Both the position numbers and the translations under genes were made by a program. The notes below the pieces were generated by a model, which did no database searches, was not told the DNA's origin, and saw only the letters and a list, made by a program, of their open reading frames with translations. 64,000 nucleotides of DNA from Arion vulgaris (Eukaryota > Mollusca > Gastropoda > Stylommatophora > Arionidae), in NCBI GenBank assembly GCA_020796225.1, contig CM036753.1:76869865-76933864 (forward strand), read 5' to 3'. Below, in pieces: positions 10,478-19,807 of this stretch. How positions within the stretch are numbered: the first letter of the stretch is position 1; each line of letters opens with the position of its first letter.

Positions 10478-10990
10478 TGAAGTAGGGTGCAATCGTAGGC
10501 ATGGTGATAGGTTGCAATCGTTGGTATTGAAGTAGGGTGCTATCTTAGTATACATGTAGGTTGCTATCTTTGATGATGGTCTTATTCAAAGATGTGATAA
10601 TTTATTATAAGAGCATTTGTTGGTTTATGGTCCTACAATTCCCATTCTCTCATGATGACTGATGATCCATAACATATGGTAATAATATACAAACTCAATG
10701 CTTGATGGCATGCGACATGTTTATTGATCTATAAGCATAAACGTTCTTGCTTAAGAACACGTCCATCTGTCAATTGTTTATGTTGTCTCTCCTATTTTCT
10801 CACTCTCCTTCGCAACCGTTCTAAATCGTCACTATTTTTCTACACAAAAGCGTCATGTCTCGTAGTTATGTGTTGCACTTCTACATAGAGAGTACAACAC
10901 ATAGTCTCAACTATTAAATAATCTAATTATACTACACTAACTATCTGGCTAACTGTCCACTTCTCCGCTGCCATCTGGGGAACTATGACA
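10478..10990 (-). repeat. LTR-1 5' LTR
   Basis: 513 bp, TG...CA. Identical by eye to 4436-4946 apart from an extra AG in the run ACATAGAGAGTAC. Expected to hold promoter and polyadenylation signals; none could be pinned down. Confidence 0.93.
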
Positions 10991-11676
10991 ATTTCTTTCA
11001 GTTCCTGTTCTACTGCTCTCCTCGGGTGGTTTTCGAACTTTCATGTTTTCGTTTACCCATCAGTGTCCATCTCAATACAAACTTGAATTTATCTTCACAA
11101 ACTGTCCACCGGTCAAACTTTTTACTGATCAGACTATTCATGTATTAGAATATAAATTGTCTGCACTTGGAAGTTATACAAGTATATAACCATGGAAAGA
11201 GAGTTTAACAATAGAAATCTGTTGTGTAAGCATTATGCGTCAAACAGAGCACGAAGATGATATATTTGTATACCTTATGTCACGATTTGAACGTATGTGT
11301 CCTGGTTTAACCACATAACCCAGACACGACCCGGTGTGTTTGAAGTTCTCTTACCGGTTTCAATCCCAGTTTACTTTACAACAAACAATAACGGATTTAA
11401 TATCGAAGAATGGACTTCATTGCACCGGGTTTCCCTATATTGCTCGTTCCCTTTCCGCAGGAATGGCACGCCATCTGCTGAGAGTAGGGGACACAGTACG
11501 AACTCATTAGCTCCGGTAACAATGTTAAGGGATCTTCGAGGAAATAATGCACTTACGACGAGATCTTGATTTAAACATACGACTTTCATAATGCAAAGTT
11601 GACGCTTAACCACTTGACCTCAGAGACCACCTTCCCTCCATTAACAATAATTGGTTTACAAAAACTAATTTTAAAA
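10991..11676. repeat. Non-coding block, copy 1
   Basis: Part of the tandem duplication unit, matching 13408-14095 with only two one-base indels and one substitution seen by eye. Short ORFs (90 codons plus strand, 80 codons minus strand) are present in both copies but have no recognisable product and overlap antisense, so I do not call them genes. Confidence 0.85.
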
Positions 11677-12445
11677 ATCTGATGTGTTAATAGTCTGGTG
11701 TGTTAATAGTCTGGTGTGTTAATAGTCTGGTGTGTTAATAGTCTGGTGTGTTAATAGTCTGGTGTGTTAATAGTCTGGTCTGGGAATAGTCTGGTGTGTT
11801 AATAGTCTGATGTGTTAATAGTCTGGTGTGTTAATAGTCTGATGTGTTAATAGTCTGGTCTGGGAATAGTCTGATGTGTTAATAGTCTGGTGTGTTAATA
11901 GTCTGGTGTGTTAATAGTCTGGTGTGTTAATAGTCTGGTGTGTTAATAGTCTGGTCTGGGAATAGTCTGATGTGTTAATAGTCTGGTGTGTTAATAGTCT
12001 GGTCTGGGAATAGTCTGATGTGTTAATAGTCTGATCTGTTAATAGTCTGATGTGTTAATAGTCTGGTCTGGGAATAGTCTGATCTGGGAATAGTCTGATC
12101 AGTGAATAGTCAGATCAGTGAATAGTCGGATCAGTGAATAGTCTGAGCCATGAATAGTCTGAGCGGTGAATAGTCTGAGCGGTGAATAGTCTGAGCGGTG
12201 AATAATCTAAGCGGTGAATAGTCTGAGTGGTGAATAGTCTGAGTGGTGAATAGTCTGAGTGATGAATAGTCTGAGCGGTGAATAGTCTGAGCGGTGAATA
12301 GTCTGAGTGGTGAATAGTCTGAGTGGTGAATAATCTAAGCGGTGAATAGTCTGAATGGTGAATAGTCTGAGTGGTGAATAGTCAGAGTGGTGAATAGTCT
12401 GAGTGGTGAATAGTCTGAGTGGTGAATAGTTTAAGCGGTAGAAAG
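11677..12445. repeat. 16-bp satellite, copy 1
   Basis: About 47 units of NNTGTGTTAATAGTCT-type 16-mers. There is a gradient of variants: GGTGTGTTAATAGTCT dominates at left, GATCAGTGAATAGTC around 12090-12140, and GAGCGGTGAATAGTCT or GAGTGGTGAATAGTCT at right. The core TGAATAGTCT/TTAATAGTCT is constant. Copy 2 (14096-14522) has about 27 units with the same polarity. Confidence 0.95.
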
Positions 12446-12503
12446 TTTAAAATGAGAAATTATGCAACAGGATTAGAATAAGGAGACAATAAGATTAGAG
12501 AAC

Positions 12504-12700
12504 AAGGCACTCGTAACAACCATAAATCTAACAACGATTCAGATATTTATTTGCGTAACAATCATAAATCTAACAACGATTCAGATATTTATTTGCGTAA
12601 CAATCATAAATCTAACAACGATTCAAATATTTATTTGCGTAACAACTATAAATCTAACAACGATTCAGATATTTATTTGCGTAACAATCATAAATTATAG
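12504..12700. repeat. 42-bp minisatellite, copy 1
   Basis: Four to five units built around CATAAATCTAACAACGATTC followed by ATTTATTTGCGTAACAA. It is the short counterpart of the 14-15 unit array at 18394-18996. Confidence 0.93.
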
Positions 12701-12708
12701 TCAATCAT

Positions 12709-13023
12709 ATGTTTGGTGAACATGAGAAAGTTATAGCAGTCCTTACTCCATATTCAATCAGATTTGACACCATGCTACAACATAACATAACTCACGAAAT
12801 TCAACATATATTAAATAAAGCAAATCAAATCACTGGGCAAAAGGCAAAATTTTTGAAATGGAAGCATGCCACCACAAACACTAGAAGAGCATTGCACAAC
12901 ACGGTCTTTCTCCCAACATTATGCTGCCAGTGCCAAACCTGGACGGTGTACGCAGAATTATGGGCGTATCAAGAAGAAACCGGTTTAGAAATGAAGAGAG
13001 ATCAGGGGGGGAAAAAAGTTGGC
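12709..13023 (+). mobile_element. LINE-B tail, copy 1, truncated at the duplication junction
   Basis: Encodes the thumb and post-RT region of an RTE-like ORF: EIQHILNKANQITGQ, HNTVFLPTLCCQCQTWT, then after a frameshift RRIMGVSRRNRFRNE. It stops at 13023, where LINE-A sequence takes over, whereas copy 2 (19008 on) continues normally. Differences from copy 2 are about six in 310 bp by eye. The 105-codon ORF here is a remnant, not a gene. Confidence 0.85.
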
Positions 13024-13411
13024 TAGGGCATGTGCAAAGAATGGACAATGGCCGCATTCCAAAACAAATGTTGTTCTGTGAACTTTCGGAGGAGAAGAGG
13101 CACCAAGACAGACCCCTGCTCAGATATAAAGATATCTGCAAGGCCTCAATGAATAACTTTTCTATCGGTCCCAGCAAATGGGAAAAACTGGCTGATGATC
13201 GAGATATATGGAAAACAACATTGCGCAAAGATGCAAAATGTTTTGAAGAGAGACTTTGGAATGAGATGTAAGACAAGAGAGACAAGCCTGTGTGTGTGTC
13301 CGTCTGTGTGTCTTTACCCTGTGACGTCCTTGACGAATAGACGGTAACAACTACGTCACTTTTTTATGTCATTGGTCGTCTTCTGTAATGTGTTTCGTCT
13401 GTGATTCATTT
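13024..13411 (+). mobile_element. LINE-A tail, copy 2
   Basis: Duplicate of 4048-4435, encoding LGHVQRMDNGRIPKQ through RLWNEM. Its 3' flank at 13408-13411 is the intact ATTT target into which LTR-1 inserted in copy 1. The apparent 116-codon ORF 12921-13271 is a junction chimera of LINE-B and LINE-A. Confidence 0.85.
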
Positions 13412-14095
13412 CTTTCAGTTCCTGTTCTACTGCTCTCCTCCGGGTGGTTTTTCGAACTTTCATGTTTTCGTTTACCCATCAGTGTCCATCTCAATACAAA
13501 CTTGAATTTATCTTCACAAACTGTCCACCGGTCAAACTTTTTACTGATCAGACTATTCATGTATTAGAATATAAATTGTCTGCACTTGGAAGTTATACAA
13601 GTATATAACCATGGAAAGAGAGTTTAACAATAGAAATCTGTTGTGTAAGCATTATGCGTCAAACAGAGCACGAAGATGATATATTTGTATACCTTATGTC
13701 ACGATTTGAACGTATGTGTCCTGGTTTAGCCACATAACCCAGACACGACCCGGTGTGTTTGAAGTTCTCTTACCGGTTTCAATCCCAGTTTACTTTACAA
13801 CAAACAATAACGGATTTAATATCGAAGAATGGACTTCATTGCACCGGGTTTCCCTATATTGCTCGTTCCCTTTCCGCAGGAATGGCACGCCATCTGCTGA
13901 GAGTAGGGGACACAGTACGAACTCATTAGCTCCGGTAACAATGTTAAGGGATCTTCGAGGAAATAATGCACTTACGACGAGATCTTGATTTAAACATACG
14001 ACTTTCATAATGCAAAGTTGACGCTTAACCACTTGACCTCAGAGACCACCTTCCCTCCATTAACAATAATTGGTTTACAAAAACTAATTTTAAAA
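13412..14095. repeat. Non-coding block, copy 2
   Basis: Duplicate of 10995-11676. No coding signal that I can support. Confidence 0.85.
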
Positions 14096-14522
14096 ATCTG
14101 ATGTGTTAATAGTCTGGTGTGTTAATAGTCTGGTCTGGGAATAGTCTGATGTGTTAATAGTCTGATGTGTTAATAGTCTGGTCTGGGAATAGTCTGATCA
14201 GTGAATAGTCGGATCAGTGAATAGTCAGATCAGTGAATAGTCTGAGCGATGAATAGTCGGATCAGTGAATAGTCAGATCAGTGAATAGTCGGATCAGTGA
14301 ATAGTCGGATCAGTGAATAGTCTGAGCGATGAATAGTCTGAGCGATGAATAGTCTGAGTGGTGAATAGTCTGAGTGGTGAATAGTCTGAGCGGTGAATAG
14401 TCTGATCGGTGAATAGTCTGAGCGGTGAATAGTTTAACCGGTGAATATTCTGATCGAGGAATAGTCTGAACGATGAATAGTCTGAGTGGTGAATAGTCTG
14501 AGTGGTGAATAGTTTAAGCGGT
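14096..14522. repeat. 16-bp satellite, copy 2
   Basis: About 27 units. Same left-to-right order of variant types as copy 1 but shorter, consistent with contraction here or expansion in copy 1 after the duplication. Confidence 0.95.
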
Positions 14523-14589
14523 AGAAAGTTTAAAATGAGAAATTATGCAACAGGATTAGAAAAAGGAGACAATAAGGTTAGAGAACAAG

Positions 14590-15452
14590 TGTTAAAGGAG
14601 GGTCCCTGGTGAACGTGACTTGACAACTGGAGAGAGTTATGGGCCTATAGCTGCGATAGTATTTTTTATCATCTTTGTACTTGGTCCATCTTTACTAGAT
14701 ACTTTCATTCCTCCTTCAGAGTATATATATATATAATCGCAGCGATCCATTTCCCAACGGTATTTACTATCGTCCTTATTCCTGATCCGTCTTTATCGGA
14801 TGCATTCATTCCTCATTTAGAGTGTATATATGTATAAAAATGGTAGTGATACATTTCACAATAGTATTTATTATCATCTTTGTAATTGGTCCATCTTTAC
14901 TGGATACTTTCATTCCTCCTTCAGAGTATATATATATATAATTGCAGTGATCCATTTCTCAACGGTATTTACTATCGTCCTTATACCTGATCCGTCTTTA
15001 TCAGATGCATTCATTCCTCATTTAGAGTGTATATATATATAAAAATGGTAGTGATACATTTCACAATGATATTTATTATTGTCCTGTTGTGATTGGTATT
15101 GGTGGCGTGTGGTGACGATGATGGAACTGATGCCACAAACATTATAACCAAGTAGACGCTGTACTATAGTTCATATTTGCTTTTATTGTAGTTATGGCAT
15201 TAGGTAAACAAAATTACGTCCGTTCATCTTCGCTGCATATCTCTGTCTCTCTTATGTTTACTAACTAACCTAGCAACTGTCACTAAACCGTCACTATTTT
15301 ACTACACAAAAGCGTCATGTCTCGTAGTTATGTGTTGCACTTCTACATAGAGAGTACAACACATAGTCTCAACTATTAAATAATCTAATTATACTACTCT
15401 AACTATCTGACTAACTGTCCATTCCTCCGCTGCCATCTGGGAAACTATGACA
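14590..15452 (-). repeat. LTR-2 3' LTR
   Basis: 863 bp. Includes an internal ~235-bp dimeric repeat (about 14695-15060) of AT-rich GAGTATATATATAT and CCATCTTTACT-type blocks. Only its last ~190 bp resemble the LTR-1 LTR. The 70-codon ORF inside it is a by-product of the repeat and occurs identically in the other LTR. Confidence 0.93.
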
Positions 15453-15461
15453 CCCCCCTGG
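15453..15461 (-). promoter_or_regulatory. LTR-2 polypurine tract
   Basis: CCAGGGGGG on the minus strand directly before the 3' LTR, identical to LTR-1. Confidence 0.8.
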
Positions 15462-16913
15462 AGACCTCGCCATCGCCCCGACGGCGAAATTCCAAGAAAA
15501 AAATCGCACAGGTAGTGTTCAGTAGGGTGATTAGAGTGGTGAGAGCTGAAAGGGAACAAGTCACCTCACGTTTTAACCGTGGCTCCACAACAACTAACTA
15601 TAACAGCCAACCATGGTCGAAAGAAAAAGAAAATCCTGACGGGATCTCAGGAAGACCCAAGTTGAATGAGCAAATGGGAACTAGTCACCACACGTCGTTG
15701 AACGTGACTCATCAACTGGTCATAGGTGACCATGGTTAACAACAACAGTAAACCCTCTGTGCTCTTGTGCTGAAACCATAGTAATTGAAAGTAATCAGCA
15801 TTACATAAATTAAGTGATCTGGAAAATAAGCGCCTATTGACTCCGACGGCGACCCAACAGCATAACACTTGGCCAATGTGAGGTGGCTGTACTGGGACAT
15901 CCAATCCTCACATGAGGTAGTATGGGTTTGATGGCAGCTTGCATCAGTATGTCACTAACACTATGTCTTTCTTGCATGTCAGAGTCTTGTCACATTATCT
16001 GAAATCTCAAACAAAAAAACAAGTTACAAATCGAAATAAAAGGAAAAACATATATATAACGTTAAACTTTTCACGTTATATGTCCTCGACGAGGTAATAT
16101 TAACCAACCCCCAAACCCAGGGAAATACTGAACTCCCAATATTTAACATATGACCAATGAATATGGAACAACTTATATATGATGCCTAATTACCAACATC
16201 ATATATTAATATTAACCAACCCCAATCCCGGGGCATAAATAATCCAAGAATCCAAAATACTCGGATCGACATCATATAACCTCCATATCTAGCAAGGAAC
16301 GGTGAAAAGTTAATGTTTGCCATCAACATCAACCGACCTCAAATATCCCCACCATTATCAAGTATCAAATAATTAATGTTTGCCATCAACATCAACCGAC
16401 CTCAAATATCCCCACCATTATCAAATATCAAATAATTAATGTGAGGTAATTATTAATATCTCCCACCAAAAAAAATATCACATTTCAACCTCTAATCACA
16501 AAGTAATCAAATTAATCCTCCCAACATTTGGAACAACATCATAAAATCATCGACAGTAGAACTGTCCAACAACCACATCGGGGTTATTTTCTAGACCCCT
16601 TATAAGAGTGTATTGTCAATCCACAATCCTCCACATGTAGCAATTACATTGAAGTTAATGAGACTTCATTGTCCGTTCAACCATCAAACGGAATCAAATA
16701 ATATTCAAATTTTGATTCCACAATATACAACCACAGGTATTATTAAAATTATTAAAATTACAACCCATCCAAACCCCACAAGGAATCAAGCCAATTCCAA
16801 AAGGAATTGCCTACCGGGCTCAATATCAGATAAACTCAATAAATGAGGAAGTACAATGCGTCCTTCATAGTCTAAAGACCGATCAAAAACCCAATGATTT
16901 TCTTTATTTGGTT
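15462..16913 (-). other. LTR-2 non-coding 3' region
   Basis: 15462-16330 is homologous to 4956-5830 of LTR-1. A ~62-bp direct repeat (GTTTGCCATCAACATCAACC blocks at about 16315 and 16377) and AT-rich unique sequence follow. Near 16579-16600 the phrase CATCGGGGTTATTTTCTAGA resembles part of SINE-3, too short to call. Confidence 0.75.
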
Positions 16914-17561
16914 TCACCTCGTCCCTAGCGGCAGGCCTAGCGTTTGGAAAACTCGGTTTCCTGGGGAATTGTACAATTGACAGAAATCATGGTAGTCCTC
17001 GTCATGATCGAACGCCTCCCCCACGGGACCATCCCTGGGTGCGATGTCAATGGTATCCCGTGTACCAGCGACCATATGGCTGTCTTGAAGTAATTTGCTA
17101 AAGATAGCATAAGCCTCAATCATGAAATAAAGAAAGCCAGGACTAAAGCCTAGCCCGTAGACGGAAGGACTCAATCCTTGCCAACAATGCGGAGGTAAAC
17201 AGAGGGCACTAGCACTAATAAATAGCAAAAATAACCCAATCACTATCGTATTCCGTCGCAAACCTCTGGTCATGGAATGTACGCAATACTTGCTATTGAA
17301 CAACACATTATCCCTCCGACTAAGAACATTTTGATCGAGTTGCACACGCTTTTGTACATCAGAACCAATGTGCACTGGCTCTGAATTTGACCAGATTTGA
17401 CAATCATAGTTAGTGTTGCAGTTCCTATTTTGCTCATAATCTGTGCTCAAAAACTTAGCATCTGTCCCATACATTCTTAAACTTATATGTATTGAATTAC
17501 CTTTGATCCCACTTCTGACACCATTGTTAAAGGAGGGTCCCTGGTGAACGTGACTTGACAA
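16914..17561 (-). pseudogene. Truncated C-terminal module ORF of LTR-2
   Basis: 215 codons, opening inside the 5' LTR and running through the primer-binding site, so the apparent N-terminus is an artefact of the internal deletion. From about residue 30 it parallels the C-terminal part of the LTR-1 ORF: DYEQNRNCNTNYDCQIWS versus DYERNRNCNAKYNFQIWS, a hydrophobic segment TIVIGLFLLFISASALCL, and PRDGPVGEAFDH versus PRDGPVGKIFDH. It ends earlier than LTR-1, lacking the final hydrophobic helix. Conservation of this module in a Gag-less element is notable, but translation is unproven. Confidence 0.65.
17506..17523 (-). promoter_or_regulatory. LTR-2 primer-binding site, tRNA-Leu type
   Basis: Minus strand TGGTGTCAGAAGTGGGAT, one base inside the 5' LTR. 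It is complementary to the 3' end of a eukaryotic tRNA-Leu (ATCCCACTTCTGACA plus CCA) as I recall it, over 18 bases. Such a site is common in Gypsy-type elements. Confidence 0.85.
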
Positions 17562-18387
17562 CTGGAGAGAGTTATGGGCCTATAGCTGCGATAGTATTTT
17601 TTATCATCTTTGTACTTGGTCCATCTTTACTAGATACTTTCATTCCTCCTTCAGAGTATATATATATATAATCGCAGCGATCCATTTCCCAACGGTATTT
17701 ACTATCGTCCTTATTCCTGATCCGTCTTTATCGGATGCATTCATTCCTCATTTAGAGTGTATATATGTATAAAAATGGTAGTGATACATTTCACAATAGT
17801 ATTTATTATCATCTTTGTAATTGGTCCATCTTTACTGGATACTTTCATTCCTCCTTCAGAGTATATATATATATAATTGCAGTGATCCATTTCTCAACGG
17901 TATTTACTATCGTCCTTATACCTGATCCGTCTTTATCAGATGCATTCATTCCTCATTTAGAGTGTATATATATATAAAAATGGTAGTGATACATTTCACA
18001 ATGATATTTATTATTGTCCTGTTGTGATTGGTATTGGTGGCGTGTGGTGACGATGATGGAACTGATGCCACAAACATTATAACCAAGTAGACGCTGTACT
18101 ATAGTTCATATTTGCTTTTATTGTAGTTATGGCATTAGGTAAACAAAATTACGTCCGTTCATCTTCGCTGCATATCTCTGTCTCTCTTATGTTTACTAAC
18201 TAACCTAGCAACTGTCACTAAACCGTCACTATTTTACTACACAAAAGCGTCATGTTTCGTAGTTATGTGTTGCACTTCTACATAGAGAGTACAACACATA
18301 GTCTCAACTATTAAATAATCTAATTATACTACTCTAACTATCTGACTAACTGTCCATTCCTCCGCTGCCATCTGGGGAACTATGACA
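17525..18387 (-). repeat. LTR-2 5' LTR
   Basis: 863 bp, nearly identical to 14590-15452 (a T/C change near 18256 and an A/G change near the right end are the differences seen). Confidence 0.93.
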
Positions 18388-18393
18388 CAAGGC

Positions 18394-18996
18394 ACTCGTA
18401 ACAATCGTAAATCTAACAACGATTCAAATATTTAGTTGCGTAACAATCATAAATCTAACAACGATTCAAATATTTATTTGCGTAACAACCATAAATCTAA
18501 CAACGATTCAGATATTTATTTGCGTAATAATCATAAATCTAAACACGATTCAAATATTTATTTGCGTAACAATCATAAATCTAACAACGATTCAAATATT
18601 TATTTGCGTAACAACCATAAATCTAACGATTCAGATTTTTATTTGCGTAACAACCATAAATCTAACAACGATTCAGATATTTATTTGCGTAACAATCATA
18701 AATCTAACAACGATTCAAATATTTATTTGCGTAACAACCATAAATCTAACAACGATTCAGATATTTATTTGCGTAACAATCATAAATCTAACAACGATTC
18801 AAATATTTATTTGCGTAACAACCATAAATCTAACGATTCAGATTTTTATTTGCGTAACAACCATAAATCTAACAACGATTCAGATATTTATTTGCGTAAC
18901 AATCATAAATCTAACAACGATTCAAATATTTATTTGCGTAACAACCATAAATCTAACAACGATTCAGATATTTATTTGCGTAACAATCATAAATTA
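18394..18996. repeat. 42-bp minisatellite, copy 2
   Basis: Fourteen to fifteen units of 42 bp with a few 39-bp variants (AACAACGATTC shortened to AACGATTC). Unit lengths are multiples of three, so a plus-strand frame stays open for 187 codons as repeats of RNNHKSNNDSNIYL. There is no start context, homology or gene context, so I treat the frame as incidental. Confidence 0.95.
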
Positions 18997-19007
18997 TAGT
19001 CAATCAT

Positions 19008-19640
19008 ATGTTTGGTGAACATGAGAAAGTTATAGCAGTCCTTACTCCATATTCAATCAGATTTGACATCATGCTACAACATAACATAACTCACGAAATC
19101 CAACATATATTAAATAAAGCAAATCAAATCACTGGGCAAAAGGCAACATTTTTGAAATGGAAGCATGCCACCACAAACACTAGAAGAGCATTGCACAACA
19201 CGGTCTTTCTCCCAACATTATGCTGCCAGTGCCAAACTTGGACGGTCTACGCAGAATTATGGGCGTATCAAGAAGAAACCGGTTTAGAAATGAAGAGAGA
19301 TCACGGGGAAAAAAAGTTGGCAAAACATCAGTACTGAACTTCATCAAGAAAAAAAAAATTAAATGGCTCCGTCACATACGATAATTATTAAGAAACAGCG
19401 CACTTCAAAGAACAATGCTACTTAGGTACAGTGGGTACAATGCAAAAAGGTCGACCACTTAAAAGGTGTACCTAAAATAAAACAGAGGCCGTGAAAGACA
19501 CTATATACCAATAGCAAACAAGAGCACACTAGAACTCTCTTCGTATCCTGAAGTTGTGAGGAAAAACCGGATTATAGAAGAAAAAAAACAGATTATAGCA
19601 GCATAACTTAGTAGATGTGGTACTAAAATGCGGGACTTAC
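19008..19640 (+). mobile_element. LINE-B tail, copy 2 (longer)
   Basis: Same RTE-like thumb region as copy 1, continuing past the duplication breakpoint into the post-RT tail (TSVLNFIKK-like, then a GRP-rich tail in broken frames) and ending in A-rich sequence near 19590. Relatives of this tail lie at 30645-30985, 48335-48570 (minus), 54690-54890 and 62385-62560, making LINE-B the most repeated LINE tail in the window. Confidence 0.82.
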
Positions 19641-19807
19641 TATTTGTAAAATATAATTAGCAGTACATCTGTGCGAATGTGTGTCCTATTGAGCAAATTA
19701 CATACATTCCTCTGTGGTTGGAAAGAAGCCAGAATGTTTCTGACTAGACATAGAATTGATGAATTATGGAAACAAGGGAAAGAGAGAGAGAAATGTGCAA
19801 CGAAATT

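Larger units (their letters stand above)
4436..10990 (-). mobile_element. LTR-1: non-autonomous LTR retrotransposon with Gag-like ORF
   Basis: A 6555-bp element on the minus strand, bounded by near-identical LTRs (4436-4946 and 10478-10990) that begin TG and end CA, with target duplication ATTT (4432-4435 and 10991-10994). The uninterrupted target with a single ATTT survives at 13408-13411 in unit 2. In element order: 5' LTR, TGGTGTCA primer-binding site, leader with eight ~93-bp repeats, a Gag-like ORF with hydrophobic C-terminus, about 1 kb of non-coding 3' sequence, purine tract and 3' LTR. I find no protease, reverse transcriptase or integrase motifs, so it must use enzymes from another element. 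The LTRs differ only by a 2-bp indel by eye, indicating recent insertion. Confidence 0.93.
4044..13023. repeat. Tandem duplication, unit 1 (carries LTR-1)
   Basis: Unit content in order: LINE-A tail, a non-coding block (10991-11676), a 16-bp satellite, a 42-bp minisatellite and a LINE-B tail. Without the LTR-1 insertion it is about 2.4 kb. It is followed directly by unit 2 (13024-19321). The junction at 13020-13023 is TGGC, shared by LINE-A (4044-4047) and LINE-B (19318-19321), so the duplication probably formed by end joining or template switching at a 4-bp microhomology. Unit 1 keeps the unoccupied target of LTR-2 (CAAG at 12503-12506). Confidence 0.88.
14590..18387 (-). mobile_element. LTR-2: short non-autonomous LTR retrotransposon
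   Basis: A 3798-bp element on the minus strand with two 863-bp LTRs (14590-15452 and 17525-18387) that differ at about two positions by eye, TG...CA ends, and target duplication CAAG (14586-14589 and 18388-18391). The empty site with one CAAG is at 12503-12506. The 2.07-kb interior holds a primer-binding site matching tRNA-Leu, a partial ORF homologous to the C-terminal module of LTR-1, and a non-coding 3' region shared with LTR-1. It has no Gag domain or pol, so it is a deletion derivative mobilised in trans. Confidence 0.93.
13024..19321. repeat. Tandem duplication, unit 2 (carries LTR-2)
   Basis: Same order as unit 1: LINE-A tail, non-coding block, 16-bp satellite, 42-bp minisatellite, LINE-B tail; about 2.5 kb once LTR-2 is removed. 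It lacks LTR-1, and LTR-2 sits between satellite and minisatellite. The two satellite arrays have changed length independently in the two units. Confidence 0.88.

Noticed and set aside
11297..11613. 90- and 80-codon ORFs kept in both duplication units
   Set aside because: Retention is explained by the recent duplication; sense and antisense ORFs overlap and neither has recognisable content.
12921..13271. 116-codon ORF as a gene
   Set aside because: Chimera formed at the duplication junction between LINE-B and LINE-A tails.
14830..15042. 70-codon ORF present twice (also 17765-17977)
   Set aside because: Internal repeat of the LTR-2 LTR; identical in both LTRs and without features of a protein.
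18436..18999. 187-codon ORF as a repeat protein gene
   Set aside because: It is a translation of a 42/39-bp minisatellite whose frame stays open because units are multiples of three; no promoter, splice or homology support.
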